64,000 bases of DNA from CAVSUZ01 sp963791885 (GCA_963791885.1 CAWBUL010000004.1:1364001-1428000); one strand, 5' to 3'; shown: positions 17,430-25,479, numbered from the stretch's first letter. Notes: generated from the letters alone by a model not told the origin. Numbers and translations are program-made.

Positions 17430-18053
17430 ATGCCACGATACCAACACCTCGGCCGCGCACCGGTCATCAACGCCTCCGCCTGGGTGGCCTCGACCGCGGT
17501 ACTCTGCGGCGATGTGCGGATCGGTCCTGACTGCGCCGTCTGTCACGGTGCTGTGCTCGATGCAGGCGACGGCACGATTGATATCGGTGCCGAATGCATC
17601 GTCATGGAAAACGCCGTGCTGAAAGCAAGCCGGCGTGCCCCGCTCCACGTTGGACGCAACGTGCTGATCGGCCCGCGCGCCTATCTGACAGGCTGCACCG
17701 TTGAGGATGAAGCGTTCCTCGCCGCGGGCAGCACCGTGTTCAACTTCGCCACGATCGGCTGCCGCGCCGAGGTACGCATCAACGGAGTGGTCCACATCCG
17801 GACCCGTGTCGCATCCGACGCAACCGTCCCGATCGGCTGGGTCGCCGTGGGCGATCCGGCGGAAATTCTGTCTCCGGACCAGCATGATCGCATCTGGGCC
17901 ATCCAGAAGCCGCTCGATTTTCCGCGTGTGGTGTTCGGTCTCGATCGTCCCGCCGAGGGCGAGACGATCATGCCGGAACTGACGCGACGCTACGCCGCGG
18001 CGCTTCGCCGGCATGCCAACGATGAACTGCTGCCCGACGAGCATCATGATTAA
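17430..18053 (+). CDS. Gamma-carbonic-anhydrase-fold (left-handed beta-helix) protein
   Basis: A 207-residue hexapeptide-repeat protein of the YrdA/PaaY/CaiE group. Repeats such as VRIGPDCAVCHGAVL, IDIGAECIVMENAVL and LHVGRNVLIGPRAYL run from about residue 20 to 125. True gamma carbonic anhydrases carry three zinc-binding histidines, two of them in GHxAxLHGC. Here that segment reads GPRAYLTGC (about 81-89) and the earlier histidine is also absent, so zinc catalysis is unlikely. ATG 17430 gives the standard N-terminus. Its last four bases overlap the convergent oxidase gene. It may act as an acyltransferase-like or structural protein. Confidence 0.8.
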   Translation: MPRYQHLGRAPVINASAWVASTAVLCGDVRIGPDCAVCHGAVLDAGDGTIDIGAECIVMENAVLKASRRAPLHVGRNVLIGPRAYLTGCTVEDEAFLAAGSTVFNFATIGCRAEVRINGVVHIRTRVASDATVPIGWVAVGDPAEILSPDQHDRIWAIQKPLDFPRVVFGLDRPAEGETIMPELTRRYAAALRRHANDELLPDEHHD

Positions 18054-19849
18054 CCCGGGCCGGTTCGCACGAATCCGTCCTCGCTCCACCTCTCACTGCC
18101 CACGCCGTGGTGCACAAAGAACAACCCGTTTGGATCGTAACGTTCCTTGATCGCGAGCAGCCGAGAATAATTCTCTTTCCAATACGCGCGTTGCCAGTCG
18201 GGTTGGAAATAGCTGCTCTCCGCCACATAGGTGCCGCCGTCCGGCGCTACGCTGCGCAGCGCTGCCACGGCCCGCGCGATGCGTGCCCGGTCGCGCCGCG
18301 CCGCACCAACGTTCGGTTCGTGTCCCGCCAGACCTGGGAAAGCGGGCGGGCCTTCGCTTGCCACAATCGCGAGCATGAAGGCCTGCGTCACAGCGGGGTT
18401 CATCGGCGTGTCCAACGCCGCTGCTATCACGTCCGGACGCGCTCCCGCCAAGCCTTTCTGGAAGTGCATCTCTACCGTCCAGTGCCGGCTGGCATCCACC
18501 AATGCATCGGCCAGCGCATCCTGCGCATCCGGCTGCAGCAATGACGCGGGCATCCAAAGTGATTCAAAATCATGAATGACATGCCCAGCTTCGGCGAGGT
18601 TGGCAGTCCAAAAGAAGTTCGCGCGCGGTGCGCCGGGACGGTCGTCATGCTGGATCTCGTGCGGCAAAAAACGCTGCAACGTCGCCTCGTCCCACCGGTA
18701 ACGACCCGGCCCATCGAAGAACGACGGCTGCGTCGCGCGCAGATCCGGTTGAGCCTGCACCCACTCCAGGAAGGGCTGCCACACGGCGCCCGCCTGTGCG
18801 GAATCCAGGCCTTGGAAGTTCATGCCGATATTCAGTCGGCGATCGGGCATCAACCGGGCAAGCTCGCCCCAGTGCGGATTGCACAGGCGGTTGGCGTAGA
18901 AGTTGACGAATGACCCGACCAGCCGCCGGTACGCCTCGTCGGTCTCAGCCTGGATCATTGTGGAAACTGCCCCGAACTGCGGCGGCAAATCCCAGGTGCG
19001 CAGCGTCAACCGTGTCACGGCACCAAAGGTGCCGCCGCCGCCCCCTTTCAATGCCCATAACAAGTCAGGGTCTGCATACGCGTTGACGATACGCGCCGTG
19101 CCATCCGTGGTAACGACCTCCGCTTCCAGCAGGCTGGCCCCCGCCGTGCCGAACGCCTTCGAGTAGGTGCCGAACCCGCCGCCTTGTACCAGCCCTGCGA
19201 CGCCCACTGTGCCGCATCCACCGCCTTGGACGTAGCGTCCGGCGCCGGACGTCACAGCGGCGTAGGTGTGCATCCAGATCGCGCCGGCCCCTACCGAGAC
19301 CGCCGGCACAGGCGGTGCATGCCCGTCACCTCCCCTCGGCACGAACGCGTCGTGCACGGTGATGGCGTCCATCGGACGCATCCAGATGAGCAGGGAGTCA
19401 GGTGCAGTGGAGGTGCCGAGATAGGAGTGCGCACCGCCCTTGATCACCAATCGCAGGTTTCGCTTGCGGGCGAAATTCACGGCGGCGACCACATGTGCCG
19501 TTTCCCGCGCGGCCACAGCGTAGGCGCTGGGCTGCGCCGTCCACGCGTCAACCCAACCGCAGGTTTGCGTCAGACCCGGATCGTCACGAATGAAATAAGG
19601 GTTCTTGAGTTCCCGAAACAGCGCGTCGCAAACATCGGCCGGGCCGGCGCGGCAGATGTCACTGACAGAGCGGGGAACCAGCAGGTTGCCGCTGACGTCC
19701 CGGCGGAGCTCTTCCCAGGCATCCGGGTCCGGCCAGGCAGGATCGCCCGGTCGCACGCGGGAAGCGGATTCCGTGGCGAAGCCGGGCCCGGCAATCCCCT
19801 GCGTCACGGCTATCGCCGCCGCTCCCTGAAGCAGGCGTCGTCGCTTCAT
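18050..19849 (-). CDS. FAD-binding oxidase (PCMH/BBE type), exported
   Basis: A 599-residue flavin oxidase. The N-terminus is Tat-like (MKRRRLLQGAAAIAVTQ). A PCMH-type FAD domain spans about 110-300, with LVIKGGAHSYLG and the glycine-rich GGGCGTVGVAGLVQGGGFG. The C-terminal berberine-bridge-enzyme motif is YWKENYSRLLAIKERYDPNGLF. Relatives oxidise alcohols, sugars or alkaloids with O2, and some bind FAD covalently. Export folded via Tat fits a cofactor-loaded periplasmic enzyme. It is divergent from an MFS exporter, separated by a perfect 22-bp dyad. Substrate unknown. Confidence 0.85.
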   Translation of the reverse strand: MKRRRLLQGAAAIAVTQGIAGPGFATESASRVRPGDPAWPDPDAWEELRRDVSGNLLVPRSVSDICRAGPADVCDALFRELKNPYFIRDDPGLTQTCGWVDAWTAQPSAYAVAARETAHVVAAVNFARKRNLRLVIKGGAHSYLGTSTAPDSLLIWMRPMDAITVHDAFVPRGGDGHAPPVPAVSVGAGAIWMHTYAAVTSGAGRYVQGGGCGTVGVAGLVQGGGFGTYSKAFGTAGASLLEAEVVTTDGTARIVNAYADPDLLWALKGGGGGTFGAVTRLTLRTWDLPPQFGAVSTMIQAETDEAYRRLVGSFVNFYANRLCNPHWGELARLMPDRRLNIGMNFQGLDSAQAGAVWQPFLEWVQAQPDLRATQPSFFDGPGRYRWDEATLQRFLPHEIQHDDRPGAPRANFFWTANLAEAGHVIHDFESLWMPASLLQPDAQDALADALVDASRHWTVEMHFQKGLAGARPDVIAAALDTPMNPAVTQAFMLAIVASEGPPAFPGLAGHEPNVGAARRDRARIARAVAALRSVAPDGGTYVAESSYFQPDWQRAYWKENYSRLLAIKERYDPNGLFFVHHGVGSERWSEDGFVRTGPG

Positions 19850-19890
19850 GATGGCTCCCGGTGAGGCTCACGGCTTCTACCGCATGTCAC

Positions 19891-19912
19891 TGCTGACAGC
19901 ACGCTGTCAGCA
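19891..19912. promoter_or_regulatory. Perfect 10-bp dyad, probable operator between divergent genes
   Basis: TGCTGACAGC-AC-GCTGTCAGCA is a perfect inverted repeat with a 2-base centre. It lies 41 bases from the FAD oxidase start and 43 bases from the MFS exporter start. Position and symmetry suit a homodimeric repressor such as TetR or MarR controlling both genes, although no regulator gene is nearby. The 106-base gap holds nothing else obvious. Confidence 0.5.
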
Positions 19913-19955
19913 GCCTCTCCCCACCTCACGTGCAGATCCTGGGACAGGTTTTCGA

Positions 19956-21332
19956 ATGGACAACCTCGATATCAGCCTGCCGCGCTCACGCGCGACCGAC
20001 CGCCCCGCGCGCGAGCGCCTGATCCTGCTGACACTCTGCCTCGGCGTGCTGATCGCCCAGGTCGATACATCCGTCGTGAACCTCGCGGTCCAGCCGATCG
20101 GCAGTGCGTTCCACGCCTCTGTCGGCGCCCTGCAATGGGTGCTCGATGGTTACAATCTCTCCTATGCGGTGTTGCTGCTGACCGGCGGGCTGATCGCCGA
20201 TCTCTACGGCCGCCGCACCATCTTCCAGGTGGGGGCGGCCATCATCGGCACCGGCTCCATCCTCTGCGCCTGCGCGCCTTCCATTGCCTGGCTCATCGGT
20301 GCCCGCCTCGGGGTCGGTGTCGGGTCGGCCCTGCTTTTGCCGGCCTCGCTTGCCATCGTGCGCGTGGTCTGGTCCGACCAGACCAGGCGCCGCTGGGCGC
20401 TGGGGATATGGGCCAGCTGCAACGGTTTGGCCTTCGTCATCGGTCCCACCATCGGGGGTGCTCTGATCGGGTGGTTCAGCTGGCCCAGCGTATTCCTTCT
20501 CGCCGTTCCGATTGTGCTGGGCGCGGTCGTGCTGTCCTTCGCCGTGGTGCCCAATTCCGCAGACCCTCACCATCGTCGCTTCGATTTGCCGGGGCAGGTT
20601 TGGGGTGCCGTTACCCTCGGTGGCCTGGCCTTCGCCGCGATCGACATCCATCAGGGCGGATCCGGATGGATCGTGTCACTCGCCGCCGCGGCCCTTGCAC
20701 TGCTCGTCTTTCTCTGGGTCGAGCACCGAGCTGATCAGGCTGCACTCGTCCCGCTCAACCTGTTCCGCAGCGCTCGCTTTTCCGGTGCGATCGCTGCCAC
20801 TGCAGCAATGACGTTCGGAATTTACGGCATGATCTTTCTTCTGCCGCTGCTTTGGCAGAGCACGGGCGCACTGCATGCCCAGGGCGCCGGTATCGCGCTG
20901 CTGCCCTGTGCCCTCGTGTTCTTCCTGGTCTCGCCGCGCTCAGGACCCCTGACCGGTCGCTTCGGTGTGCGCTTCATGACGGCCGGCGGCACCGCGACGA
21001 TTGCTGCCGGTCTGCTGGTGCTGGCCTTCACCGGTGCGGGCCTGCCCCTTTCGCTCGCTGCCTGCGGACTGGCCCTGACCGGGATCGGCATGGGGATGAA
21101 CACCGGGCCGTTGATGTCGGTCGCCACTGATGCGGTCACCGCGGCGCGCTCGGGCACGGCGGCGGCGCTGATCAATGTGGCGCGGATGACGGGCGCGACG
21201 CTTGGTGTCGCGATCCTGGGCTCAGTGTTCGCACTGTTTCATTCGGGGCCGGAGGGATTTCGCGCTGCGATGCTGACCGGCGCCGCTGTTCAGGCCGTCG
21301 GCGCGGCGGTGGCGTGGCTGTGTATTCGCTAA
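19956..21332 (+). CDS. MFS transporter, DHA2 (EmrB/QacA-like) family
   Basis: A 458-residue multidrug-type proton antiporter with about 14 hydrophobic segments. The family motifs are visible: LDGYNLSYAVLLLTGG with GLIADLYGRR (loop 2-3), and ALQWV near residue 58. Such exporters remove lipophilic cations or antibiotics. I start at ATG 19956, which places the first helix normally; the upstream in-frame extension runs through the operator region. It is divergent from the FAD oxidase. Confidence 0.9.
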   Translation: MDNLDISLPRSRATDRPARERLILLTLCLGVLIAQVDTSVVNLAVQPIGSAFHASVGALQWVLDGYNLSYAVLLLTGGLIADLYGRRTIFQVGAAIIGTGSILCACAPSIAWLIGARLGVGVGSALLLPASLAIVRVVWSDQTRRRWALGIWASCNGLAFVIGPTIGGALIGWFSWPSVFLLAVPIVLGAVVLSFAVVPNSADPHHRRFDLPGQVWGAVTLGGLAFAAIDIHQGGSGWIVSLAAAALALLVFLWVEHRADQAALVPLNLFRSARFSGAIAATAAMTFGIYGMIFLLPLLWQSTGALHAQGAGIALLPCALVFFLVSPRSGPLTGRFGVRFMTAGGTATIAAGLLVLAFTGAGLPLSLAACGLALTGIGMGMNTGPLMSVATDAVTAARSGTAAALINVARMTGATLGVAILGSVFALFHSGPEGFRAAMLTGAAVQAVGAAVAWLCIR

Positions 21333-21340
21333 CGCAGTTC

Positions 21341-21703
21341 TTACGCTCGAGGAAGCGAGGCAAGGGTGCTACGGGTCGGCGCCTTACGCGGCAGGTGCAT
21401 GAACTTGCGGTCCACGATGGTCTTGGCCACAGCTTCCGTCGCGCCGATCGCCTTGCACCGTTCATGTGTGAATAGCGCTGGCGCTTTGCCTTCGAATGTA
21501 ACCGTCTGCTTTTCTGCGTGGTGCACCAGGACCGGGGAAACGCGCACGTGTCCGGTGCGCGTCGCTAATTTAAGCTCGACCGGACGCCGGGTCTGCACCC
21601 TGTCAGAGCCGAAGACCCGCAATGTTTCCCGCAGCATTGTCTTGCCGTGTTGATCCACCAGATAAATCGTGACCTCGCCCGGACCTTTGATCAGGATGTC
21701 GAT
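21341..21703 (-). CDS. Uncharacterised small protein, family B, second copy with ATC in place of ATG
   Basis: A 120-codon frame collinear with the first-copy protein at 22410-22772: same length, with shared segments DILIKGPGEVT, KTxLRETLRVFGS, VSPVL and SLASLPR. Homology begins at codon ATC (21701-21703), exactly where the first copy has ATG, with GGAGG correctly placed upstream. No ATG, GTG or TTG lies between that point and the previous stop. The first conventional start in frame is an ATG at 21658, removing 15 conserved residues. Either ATC is used as a rare start or this copy is losing function. Function unknown. Confidence 0.6.
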   Translation of the reverse strand: MDILIKGPGEVTIYLVDQHGKTMLRETLRVFGSDRVQTRRPVELKLATRTGHVRVSPVLVHHAEKQTVTFEGKAPALFTHERCKAIGATEAVAKTIVDRKFMHLPRKAPTRSTLASLPRA

Positions 21704-21715
21704 CGGACACCTCCG

Positions 21716-22111
21716 TCACGACTCGTCGAAATAAGCATGCGCTGCGAGCTGGCGTATCCCCTGAAGGACGTTCTGGGACGCACTGAGACCGATATCCTGC
21801 AGCTCCAGAAGCGCCACCAGACTGTTCTGGACCGGTGGTGATGACACGGAGGTCGGTGCATAGAAATCAACCTCGCCATCGCCTCCCGTGAACACGCGTA
21901 AGGTAACAAAGCCGGTCGGGGAGAAGTCGAGCGGGATGGCTGTGTTATTACCGGCGACACCTCCCATCTTCTGAACGGCGACTTCCCTGACGGTGACTGT
22001 GCCGCCGTTCAGGAACTCAAACACCTCCGCCAAAACATGAGGCACCGTCGATACGTCGACGTCGAACTCCTGCTCTGCCTCCACTTGCAGCATCAAGTTC
22101 GTGACTGCCAT
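21716..22111 (-). CDS. Uncharacterised small protein, family A, second copy
   Basis: A 131-residue acidic protein paralogous to the gene at 22786-23184, with roughly half of positions identical by eye. Shared blocks are FLNGGTxTVxExAVQKxGGV, NxAIP, SPTGxxTLRxFT, EVDFxAP and AHAYxxxS. There is no signal peptide or membrane segment. The predicted beta-rich middle and the C-terminal helix are conserved between copies, so it is probably still functional. ATG 22111 is chosen because GGAGG precedes it by five bases and it matches the paralog. It lies 17 bases after the dioxygenase remnant. Function unknown. Confidence 0.75.
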   Translation of the reverse strand: MAVTNLMLQVEAEQEFDVDVSTVPHVLAEVFEFLNGGTVTVREVAVQKMGGVAGNNTAIPLDFSPTGFVTLRVFTGGDGEVDFYAPTSVSSPPVQNSLVALLELQDIGLSASQNVLQGIRQLAAHAYFDES

Positions 22112-22128
22112 AGGGGCCTCCATTATTG

Positions 22129-22360
22129 TTACGGAACTGGGGGATCGGGAATGCGTATTTCGCCCGGTTGCAAATAAAGGTCGTAGTCCGCCATGAGCCC
22201 GTCCACATGCTCGTCGTCATTGGCTGACACCCAGGTGATTAAAGTCTGACACGCGGCCTTCGTCACTGGTCTTGCAGATGCGCGGGGCGATAGGGATGCC
22301 GTTTCGTCGCGCAGCAGCGACCGGACCGGGCCTTCCATAAATACCGAGTATCCTGCCGGC
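22129..22360 (-). pseudogene. Decayed C-terminal remnant of an intradiol dioxygenase
   Basis: The minus-strand frame contains MEGPVRSLLR, then QTLITWVSANDDEHV, and ends YDLYLQPGEIRIPDPPVP. These align with residues about 188-295 of the intact dioxygenase at 23202-24089, which ends YDLYLQPGEMRIPDPPIP. Small deletions throw the segment that should read RPAHFHYMV, with two iron-ligand histidines, out of frame. About 45 residues before the C-terminus are missing, and everything upstream of residue 188 is gone. It is the non-functional partner of a tandem duplication. Confidence 0.85.
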
Positions 22361-22409
22361 GGATCTGTGGCGCGGCAGCGGCATGGCTGCTGATCGATTG
22401 AAACGGCGC

Positions 22410-22772
22410 TTATGGTCGGGGCAGTGAGGCCAAGCTGCTCCGGTTGCGCTTACGATGCGGCAGGTGCTGAATCTCGCCCCGCGCAGCCGCTTCGGCTTCC
22501 TTATCGGTGCAGCCGATCTCCTTGCAGCGGTGCCTGGTAAACGCGGCCGGCTCCTGACCATCAAACGTCACCGTCTGCTTGTGACCATGCGCGAGAAGAA
22601 CGGGCGACACGTGCACCGCTCCGTTGCGCGTCGTCAATTCCATCTCGATGGGCCGGCGGGCGCCGACGCCCTCGGAACCGAAAACACGCAGTGTCTCGCG
22701 CAGCAGCGTCTTCCCCGCGCGATCAACGAGGCAGACCGTGACCTCGCCTGGACCCTTGATCAGGATGTCCAT
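22410..22772 (-). CDS. Uncharacterised small protein, family B, first copy
   Basis: A 120-residue soluble protein starting MDILIKGPGEVTVCLVDRAG. It has a beta-rich N-terminal two-thirds, a HRCKEIGC motif with two cysteines around residues 81-88, and a strongly basic tail (HLPHRKRNRSSLASLPRP). I recognise no family. It lies 13 bases after the family A gene, and the same gene pair in the same order is repeated downstream. Retention of both copies at the same length argues that it is a real gene that works with family A and the dioxygenase. Confidence 0.75.
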   Translation of the reverse strand: MDILIKGPGEVTVCLVDRAGKTLLRETLRVFGSEGVGARRPIEMELTTRNGAVHVSPVLLAHGHKQTVTFDGQEPAAFTRHRCKEIGCTDKEAEAAARGEIQHLPHRKRNRSSLASLPRP

Positions 22773-22785
22773 TGGACGACTCCTT

Positions 22786-23184
22786 TCAGGATACGGTGAG
22801 ATAGGCGTGCGCGCCCAGCTTGCGGGCGGCCTGAAAGATGCTGTTAGGCGAGGTGAAACCAGTATCCGTCAGCTCAAGAAGCGCCGCCTGGCAGGGCTGG
22901 GTTGGCGGAGACGGCACGTACGACGGTGCAAAGAAGTCGACCTCGTTGGTGCCTGCCGTGAATAGCCGTAACGTGGCATATCCAGTCGGAGAGTCGTCGA
23001 TCGGGATTGCGGCGTTGTGGCCGAACACGCCGCCCGCTTTCTGCACGGCGATCTCGGTAACCGTGATTGTCCCGCCGTTCAGAAAAATAATGAACGCCTC
23101 CGCCACGACCTCGGGAATGCTGGCTACCTCCGTATCTTGCTCCTGCTCCACCTCCACTTGAATCATCATGCTGGTGACCGCCAT
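22786..23184 (-). CDS. Uncharacterised small protein, family A, first copy
   Basis: A 132-residue acidic protein (MAVTSMMIQVEVEQEQDTEV...) without signal peptide or membrane segment. It begins 17 bases after the dioxygenase stop, with GGAGG before the ATG. Its paralog 1 kb downstream conserves FLNGGT, AVQK, SPTG and EVDF. Beta-rich composition and conserved Gly/Pro turns suggest a small beta-barrel or chaperone-like fold, but this is only a guess. The constant position behind an intradiol dioxygenase in both copies suggests a role linked to that enzyme. Confidence 0.75.
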   Translation of the reverse strand: MAVTSMMIQVEVEQEQDTEVASIPEVVAEAFIIFLNGGTITVTEIAVQKAGGVFGHNAAIPIDDSPTGYATLRLFTAGTNEVDFFAPSYVPSPPTQPCQAALLELTDTGFTSPNSIFQAARKLGAHAYLTVS

Positions 23185-23201
23185 GGGAGCCTCCGTGATG
23201 G

Positions 23202-24089
23202 TTACGGAATCGGGGGATCGGGTATGCGCATTTCACCCGGTTGCAGATACAGATCGTAGCCCAGCGTGTACCACGGCCCCTTCACGTCATCCGCCGGCGG
23301 TTTGCCCGACTGTTTCTTGAAGTGTCCGACGAGCGACCGAACCACACTGAACGTCACGTCGCTGTTCAGATGCTCGTCATCATCGGCGAACACCTGCGTA
23401 ATCAGCGTCTGATACCCCGGCTTCGTCACCATGTAATGAAAGTGCGCCGGCCGATAAGGATGCCGTTTTGTCGCGCGCAGCAGTGCGCCCACCGGACCGT
23501 CCATCGGCACCGGATACCCCGCGGGCTTTACCGTGCGGAACGAGTACCAACCCTCGGCATCCGTCGTGAACAGCCCGCGGAGATTGTAGTCCGCCTGGTC
23601 GGGATCCTGGTTTTCATAGAAACCGACCGGAGAGGCGTGCCACACATCCACTTCGGCGCCTGGGATCGGCGTGCCGTCCGCATCCATCACCCGGCCGGAG
23701 GCGAACACCGCCGGTCCAGGTGTGTCGGAATACACGATCGAATCGCCGTTCTTCTTATGCGGTGCGTTTTTGCGCCAGAACGGGCCGAGCAGCGCCGGAT
23801 CGGTACGGTGCGCTCCGATTGTATTGTTCAGCAGCGTCGCCAGCGTGGAAAATCCCAGCGTGTCGGCTGCAATGATGGTCTCGTTGCGATCGGCGCCCGT
23901 GTGCTTGCCAAGCTCGGCGACGAACTTCAACGCCACGTAGTACTCTTCTTCGGTCGGCTGCACCTCGCGCAAGAAAGAATGCACATGCCGAACCAAGCTG
24001 GTCATCACCTGCTTCAGTCGGGGGTCGGGCGTGTGGGAGAACGCCTCGACCACCGCATCGGTGACCTGCCCTTCGTTATCGAGAATCAT
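23202..24089 (-). CDS. Intradiol ring-cleavage dioxygenase (catechol/hydroxyquinol 1,2-dioxygenase family)
   Basis: A 295-residue non-haem Fe(III) enzyme that opens a catecholic ring between its two hydroxyls using O2. It has the N-terminal helical dimerisation domain (about residues 1-100) typical of catechol and hydroxyquinol 1,2-dioxygenases. The four iron ligands are visible: Tyr158 (GFYENQDP), Tyr182 (GWYSF), His216 and His218 (RPAHFHYM), with Arg213 beside them. Its start overlaps the aminotransferase stop (ATGA) and family A follows 17 bases later. Coupling to an aminotransferase is unusual and hints at an amino-substituted or amino-acid-derived catechol; that is inference. Confidence 0.92.
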   Translation of the reverse strand: MILDNEGQVTDAVVEAFSHTPDPRLKQVMTSLVRHVHSFLREVQPTEEEYYVALKFVAELGKHTGADRNETIIAADTLGFSTLATLLNNTIGAHRTDPALLGPFWRKNAPHKKNGDSIVYSDTPGPAVFASGRVMDADGTPIPGAEVDVWHASPVGFYENQDPDQADYNLRGLFTTDAEGWYSFRTVKPAGYPVPMDGPVGALLRATKRHPYRPAHFHYMVTKPGYQTLITQVFADDDEHLNSDVTFSVVRSLVGHFKKQSGKPPADDVKGPWYTLGYDLYLQPGEMRIPDPPIP

Positions 24090-25321
24090 CGCCGCCCCTC
24101 ATGACGGATGTTGGCGCTTTGCTGCGGAATGCCGAGCTGTTCGTAACAGACGCGGGCAAACTTCGCGACGCCCTCCTTGATGGTTTCCGTCGACGGCAGG
24201 GCGAAGCACAGGCGCAGATGCGACTTCGCGGCCTCCCCATCCACCGCCCATTCGGGACCCGGATTGAACACGATCCCCGCATCGGCCGCCGGCTTGATCA
24301 GTTTGCGTACATCCGCGCCGTCCGGCAGCTTCATCCACAAAAAGATGCCGCCGCGCGGCCGCCACGTTTCCATCGACGTGCCGAACTCGCGCTCGATCGC
24401 CTCCTGCATCGTGTCCAGCTTTTCCCGCAGCCCGGCCGATAGAGGCGTCACGTGATCGGCGAAGTGGTTGGTGAAGTACTCCGCCACGATCATCTGATCC
24501 AGCGCGCCGGTGCCGCTGTCGCCCTTGTTGGCGATCATGTGCTTCAGCACGGGCCATTGCGCGATCGCGTATCCGACGCGCAGCGCTGGCGCCAGCGACT
24601 TGGAGAATGAACCGATATGGATCACCTGGTCCGGCGCCAAAGCGAAAAGGGAAGGGGGTGCATCCACGTCGCGCCAGAGCAGGTCGGCGTAGCATTCATC
24701 TTCAAAGATCGTGACGCCGTATTCGCGGCACAGGCGCAGCAATTCCTTCCGCCGTTCCAGCGGCAAGATCGAACCGGTCGGATTCTGGATAGTCGGGATG
24801 GTGTAGAGGAATTTCGGCGTCACGCCTGCCGCCTTCTGCTCCTTCAGGATGCGCGCCAGTTCATCGATACGAATGCCCTCCTCATCCACCGGCAGCGCCA
24901 CCAGCTTTGCCCCCAGTTTGCGGAACCGGTTGATCGCGCCGGCGTAGCAGAACTCCTCCAGCAGGACTGTGTCGCCCGGATTGAGCAGAAGCCGGCTGAC
25001 GACGTCGATTCCCTGGCCCGATCCGGTCGTGATCAGCACGTCGTCCGGCGCGATCTTCATGCCGCGCCGTTCGTTGGACTTGGATGCAACGAACTTGCGC
25101 AGTCCGGGATAGCCCTGCGGCCCCTGCGCCAGATTGTACATCGCCAGCGACGCGCCGTCGCGCCGCAGGACGGAAGCGGTGGCCTCGATCAGCCCCTCGA
25201 TGGGGATGCGTTCGGGATCGTTATGGCCACCGACGAAATTGTACGGCGGGAACCCGGCGAATTTCGCCGCCGGCTCGGGCAGGCCTGAAACAAGCCGGCT
25301 GCTGATGTCGAATTCGCTCAT
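24086..25321 (-). CDS. PLP-dependent aminotransferase, fold type I (2-aminoadipate/MocR-like catalytic domain)
   Basis: A 411-residue class I/II aminotransferase. The PLP lysine is Lys241 in SFSKSLAPALRVGY, NPTG lies at about 180-183, and FEDECYADL at about 206-213 contacts the cofactor. It resembles the catalytic half of MocR/PdxR proteins and LysN 2-aminoadipate transaminase but has no winged-helix domain. The start at 25321 gives MSEFDISSRL; the much longer upstream frame is antisense to RidA. It is the first gene of the dioxygenase operon, divergent from ridA, which commonly clears reactive imines made by PLP enzymes. Confidence 0.9.
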   Translation of the reverse strand: MSEFDISSRLVSGLPEPAAKFAGFPPYNFVGGHNDPERIPIEGLIEATASVLRRDGASLAMYNLAQGPQGYPGLRKFVASKSNERRGMKIAPDDVLITTGSGQGIDVVSRLLLNPGDTVLLEEFCYAGAINRFRKLGAKLVALPVDEEGIRIDELARILKEQKAAGVTPKFLYTIPTIQNPTGSILPLERRKELLRLCREYGVTIFEDECYADLLWRDVDAPPSLFALAPDQVIHIGSFSKSLAPALRVGYAIAQWPVLKHMIANKGDSGTGALDQMIVAEYFTNHFADHVTPLSAGLREKLDTMQEAIEREFGTSMETWRPRGGIFLWMKLPDGADVRKLIKPAADAGIVFNPGPEWAVDGEAAKSHLRLCFALPSTETIKEGVAKFARVCYEQLGIPQQSANIRHEGRR

Positions 25322-25372
25322 ATTCCGCCGTTCCTCCGTACGCTCCCGGCATCGTGCGCGCCCCGCCTCAGG

Positions 25373-25479
25373 CAGGCAAGGTTGTGTCAGGCACGCGACC
25401 TCGCACCGGTGCGGTAGGTGGCAACACACTGTGCCGCCCGGCCGCATGCCAAACGCGATCGCCCCTGCAGGCAAGGTTG
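25373..25479. repeat. 13-base direct repeats in the divergent aminotransferase-ridA promoter region
   Basis: GCAGGCAAGGTTG occurs at 25372-25384 and again at 25467-25479. The second copy extends into an imperfect dyad, CAGGCAAG-GTTG-CTTGGCCTG. Two copies 95 bases apart in a 210-base divergent promoter region could be operator sites for a shared regulator. The rest of the gap shows no other clear signal. Confidence 0.35.

Larger units (their letters stand above)
21341..24089 (-). repeat. Tandem duplication of a dioxygenase-A-B gene block
   Basis: Two consecutive blocks have the same order and nearly the same spacings: dioxygenase, 17-base gap, family A, 12- or 13-base gap, family B. Upstream block: 23202-24089, 22786-23184, 22410-22772. 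Downstream block: 22129-22360 (remnant), 21716-22111, 21341-21703. The copies have diverged to roughly half protein identity, so the duplication is old. Confidence 0.85.
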
